DNA of 14,340 nucleotides, taken from NCBI GenBank assembly GCA_964534765.1, contig CAZHRJ010000083.1, forward strand, positions 1 through 14,340. The letters are read 5' to 3'. This DNA is from CAZHRJ01 sp964534765 (lineage in GTDB: Bacteria > Lindowbacteria > 2-12-FULL-62-27). Below the pieces are notes generated by a model that did no database searches, was not told where the DNA came from, and worked only from the letters and a program-made list of their open reading frames with translations. Positions 13,924-14,340 of this stretch are shown piece by piece (positions within the stretch are counted from its first letter, which is position 1; every line of letters starts with the position of its first letter). Made by a program: the position numbers and the translations under genes.

Positions 13924-14157
13924 ATGATTGAGCAAACCGACGATGACATGGACGACATGTTCACATTCGCCAAAGATGATCCGGCGGTGCCGGAGATTCG
14001 AGCCTTCTGGAACTTCAAAACCTGCATCCTCTGCGGCCGGAAGGTTACTGCGGCGCGGATTCTCTGCGACGCCTGCCGGAAACCCTTCAGCGAAATTGGT
14101 CCCCCGGCGCTCCGGCGACACATTAGCCGCAACCTCTGGCAGCAGGTCCGCAGCTGA
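13924..14157 (+). CDS. Small zinc-ribbon protein, unknown function
   Basis: This is a 77-residue protein starting MIEQTDDDMD. It has two CxxC pairs (Cys34/Cys37 in CILCG and Cys48/Cys51 in CDAC) spaced as in a zinc ribbon, an acidic N-terminus and a basic C-terminus. Such proteins often bind nucleic acid or a protein partner. An in-frame TTG at 13885 would add 13 residues; ATG at 13924 is preferred. It lies 73 nt after the cyclase on the same strand and ends with two adjacent stops. The cysteine pattern makes this frame more credible than the long minus-strand frames over the same region. No Shine-Dalgarno is evident. Confidence 0.6.
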   Translation: MIEQTDDDMDDMFTFAKDDPAVPEIRAFWNFKTCILCGRKVTAARILCDACRKPFSEIGPPALRRHISRNLWQQVRS

Positions 14158-14340
14158 TAGGGAATTGCTTTTCCAGCTTGGCTGCTCCATGACGTGAATA
14201 TAGCCCGAAATCGCGCGATGAGCAATGTTTTTAAAAGCTGACAAGAAACGAATCCACAGCTAAAAACAAAAGCAAATGAAAAAACTGGTAAGAGATTAGC
14301 CGATTGAAGCAATCTTGACGCCTTTCTGATTCGACCGCCG
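14158..14340. other. Non-coding end of the window
   Basis: No supported gene is seen. It is more AT-rich than the rest. There are a 10-bp palindrome ATCGCGCGAT (14210-14219) and a weak hairpin GATTG-AAG-CAATC (14302-14314) without a clean T-run. No terminator can be called with confidence. Confidence 0.5.

Noticed and set aside
13572..14312. Minus-strand open frame of 246 codons at the right end
   Set aside because: It overlaps the conserved end of the cyclase and the zinc-ribbon frame, and shows no domain.
14302..14314. Hairpin GATTG-AAG-CAATC as an intrinsic terminator
   Set aside because: The stem is only five base pairs and no T-run follows.
1..14340. CRISPR array, tRNA or rRNA
   Set aside because: No regularly spaced repeats, no cloverleaf and no rRNA-like sequence were seen when reading the window; a scan with dedicated tools was not possible.

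Overview
The window is a signalling-rich accessory region of a bacterium with moderately high GC. The first gene encodes a lipoprotein with a clear lipobox, which suggests a cell with an envelope lipoprotein pathway and probably a Gram-negative. Eukaryotic-like Ser/Thr kinases, an FHA-cyclase, VCBS propellers, a DUF4143 ATPase and a RAYT-type transposase occur together in deltaproteobacteria-like lineages and many candidate phyla. No gene here fixes the taxon. Every gene except the transposase is on the + strand.

Left block (98-4969): a lipoprotein, a kinase with an FN3-like domain, a membrane segment and an OB-like tail, and a kinase carrying a seven-repeat VCBS/FG-GAP propeller. They are packed with a 1-nt gap and then an ATGA stop/start overlap, so they look like one operon. 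A 131-nt gap holding a perfect 28-bp palindrome follows.

Middle block (5101-9838): a kinase gene cut off inside the activation loop by a RAYT (IS200-like HUH transposase) element with 15-bp perfect inverted ends; then an intact kinase fused to two tandem copies of a four-helix membrane module that resembles MotA/ExbB; then an AAA+/DUF4143 ATPase with its own strong sigma70-type promoter, an overlapping inverted repeat and an almost leaderless start.

Right block (9884-13850): a short kinase with one C-terminal membrane helix, a membrane protein with a bacterial PH-like domain and three copies of an unrecognised ~100-residue module, and an FHA-GAF-class III nucleotidyl cyclase. The three genes are joined by two ATGA overlaps. 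A small zinc-ribbon protein follows, then about 180 nt with no recognisable gene.

Three kinase genes (5101, 6684, 9884) are near-copies in the N-terminal catalytic part but have different or missing C-termini, and two share about 60 nt of leader. The propeller kinase (2603) is a more distant relative. The likely theme is a family of membrane-anchored kinases that exchange sensory or output domains, feeding phosphothreonine signals to an FHA-controlled cyclase. The most novel items are the unrecognised module shared by the propeller kinase and the PH-domain protein (four copies in the window) and the kinase fused to a duplicated MotA-like channel module. These functional links are inference; domain identities come from visible motifs only.
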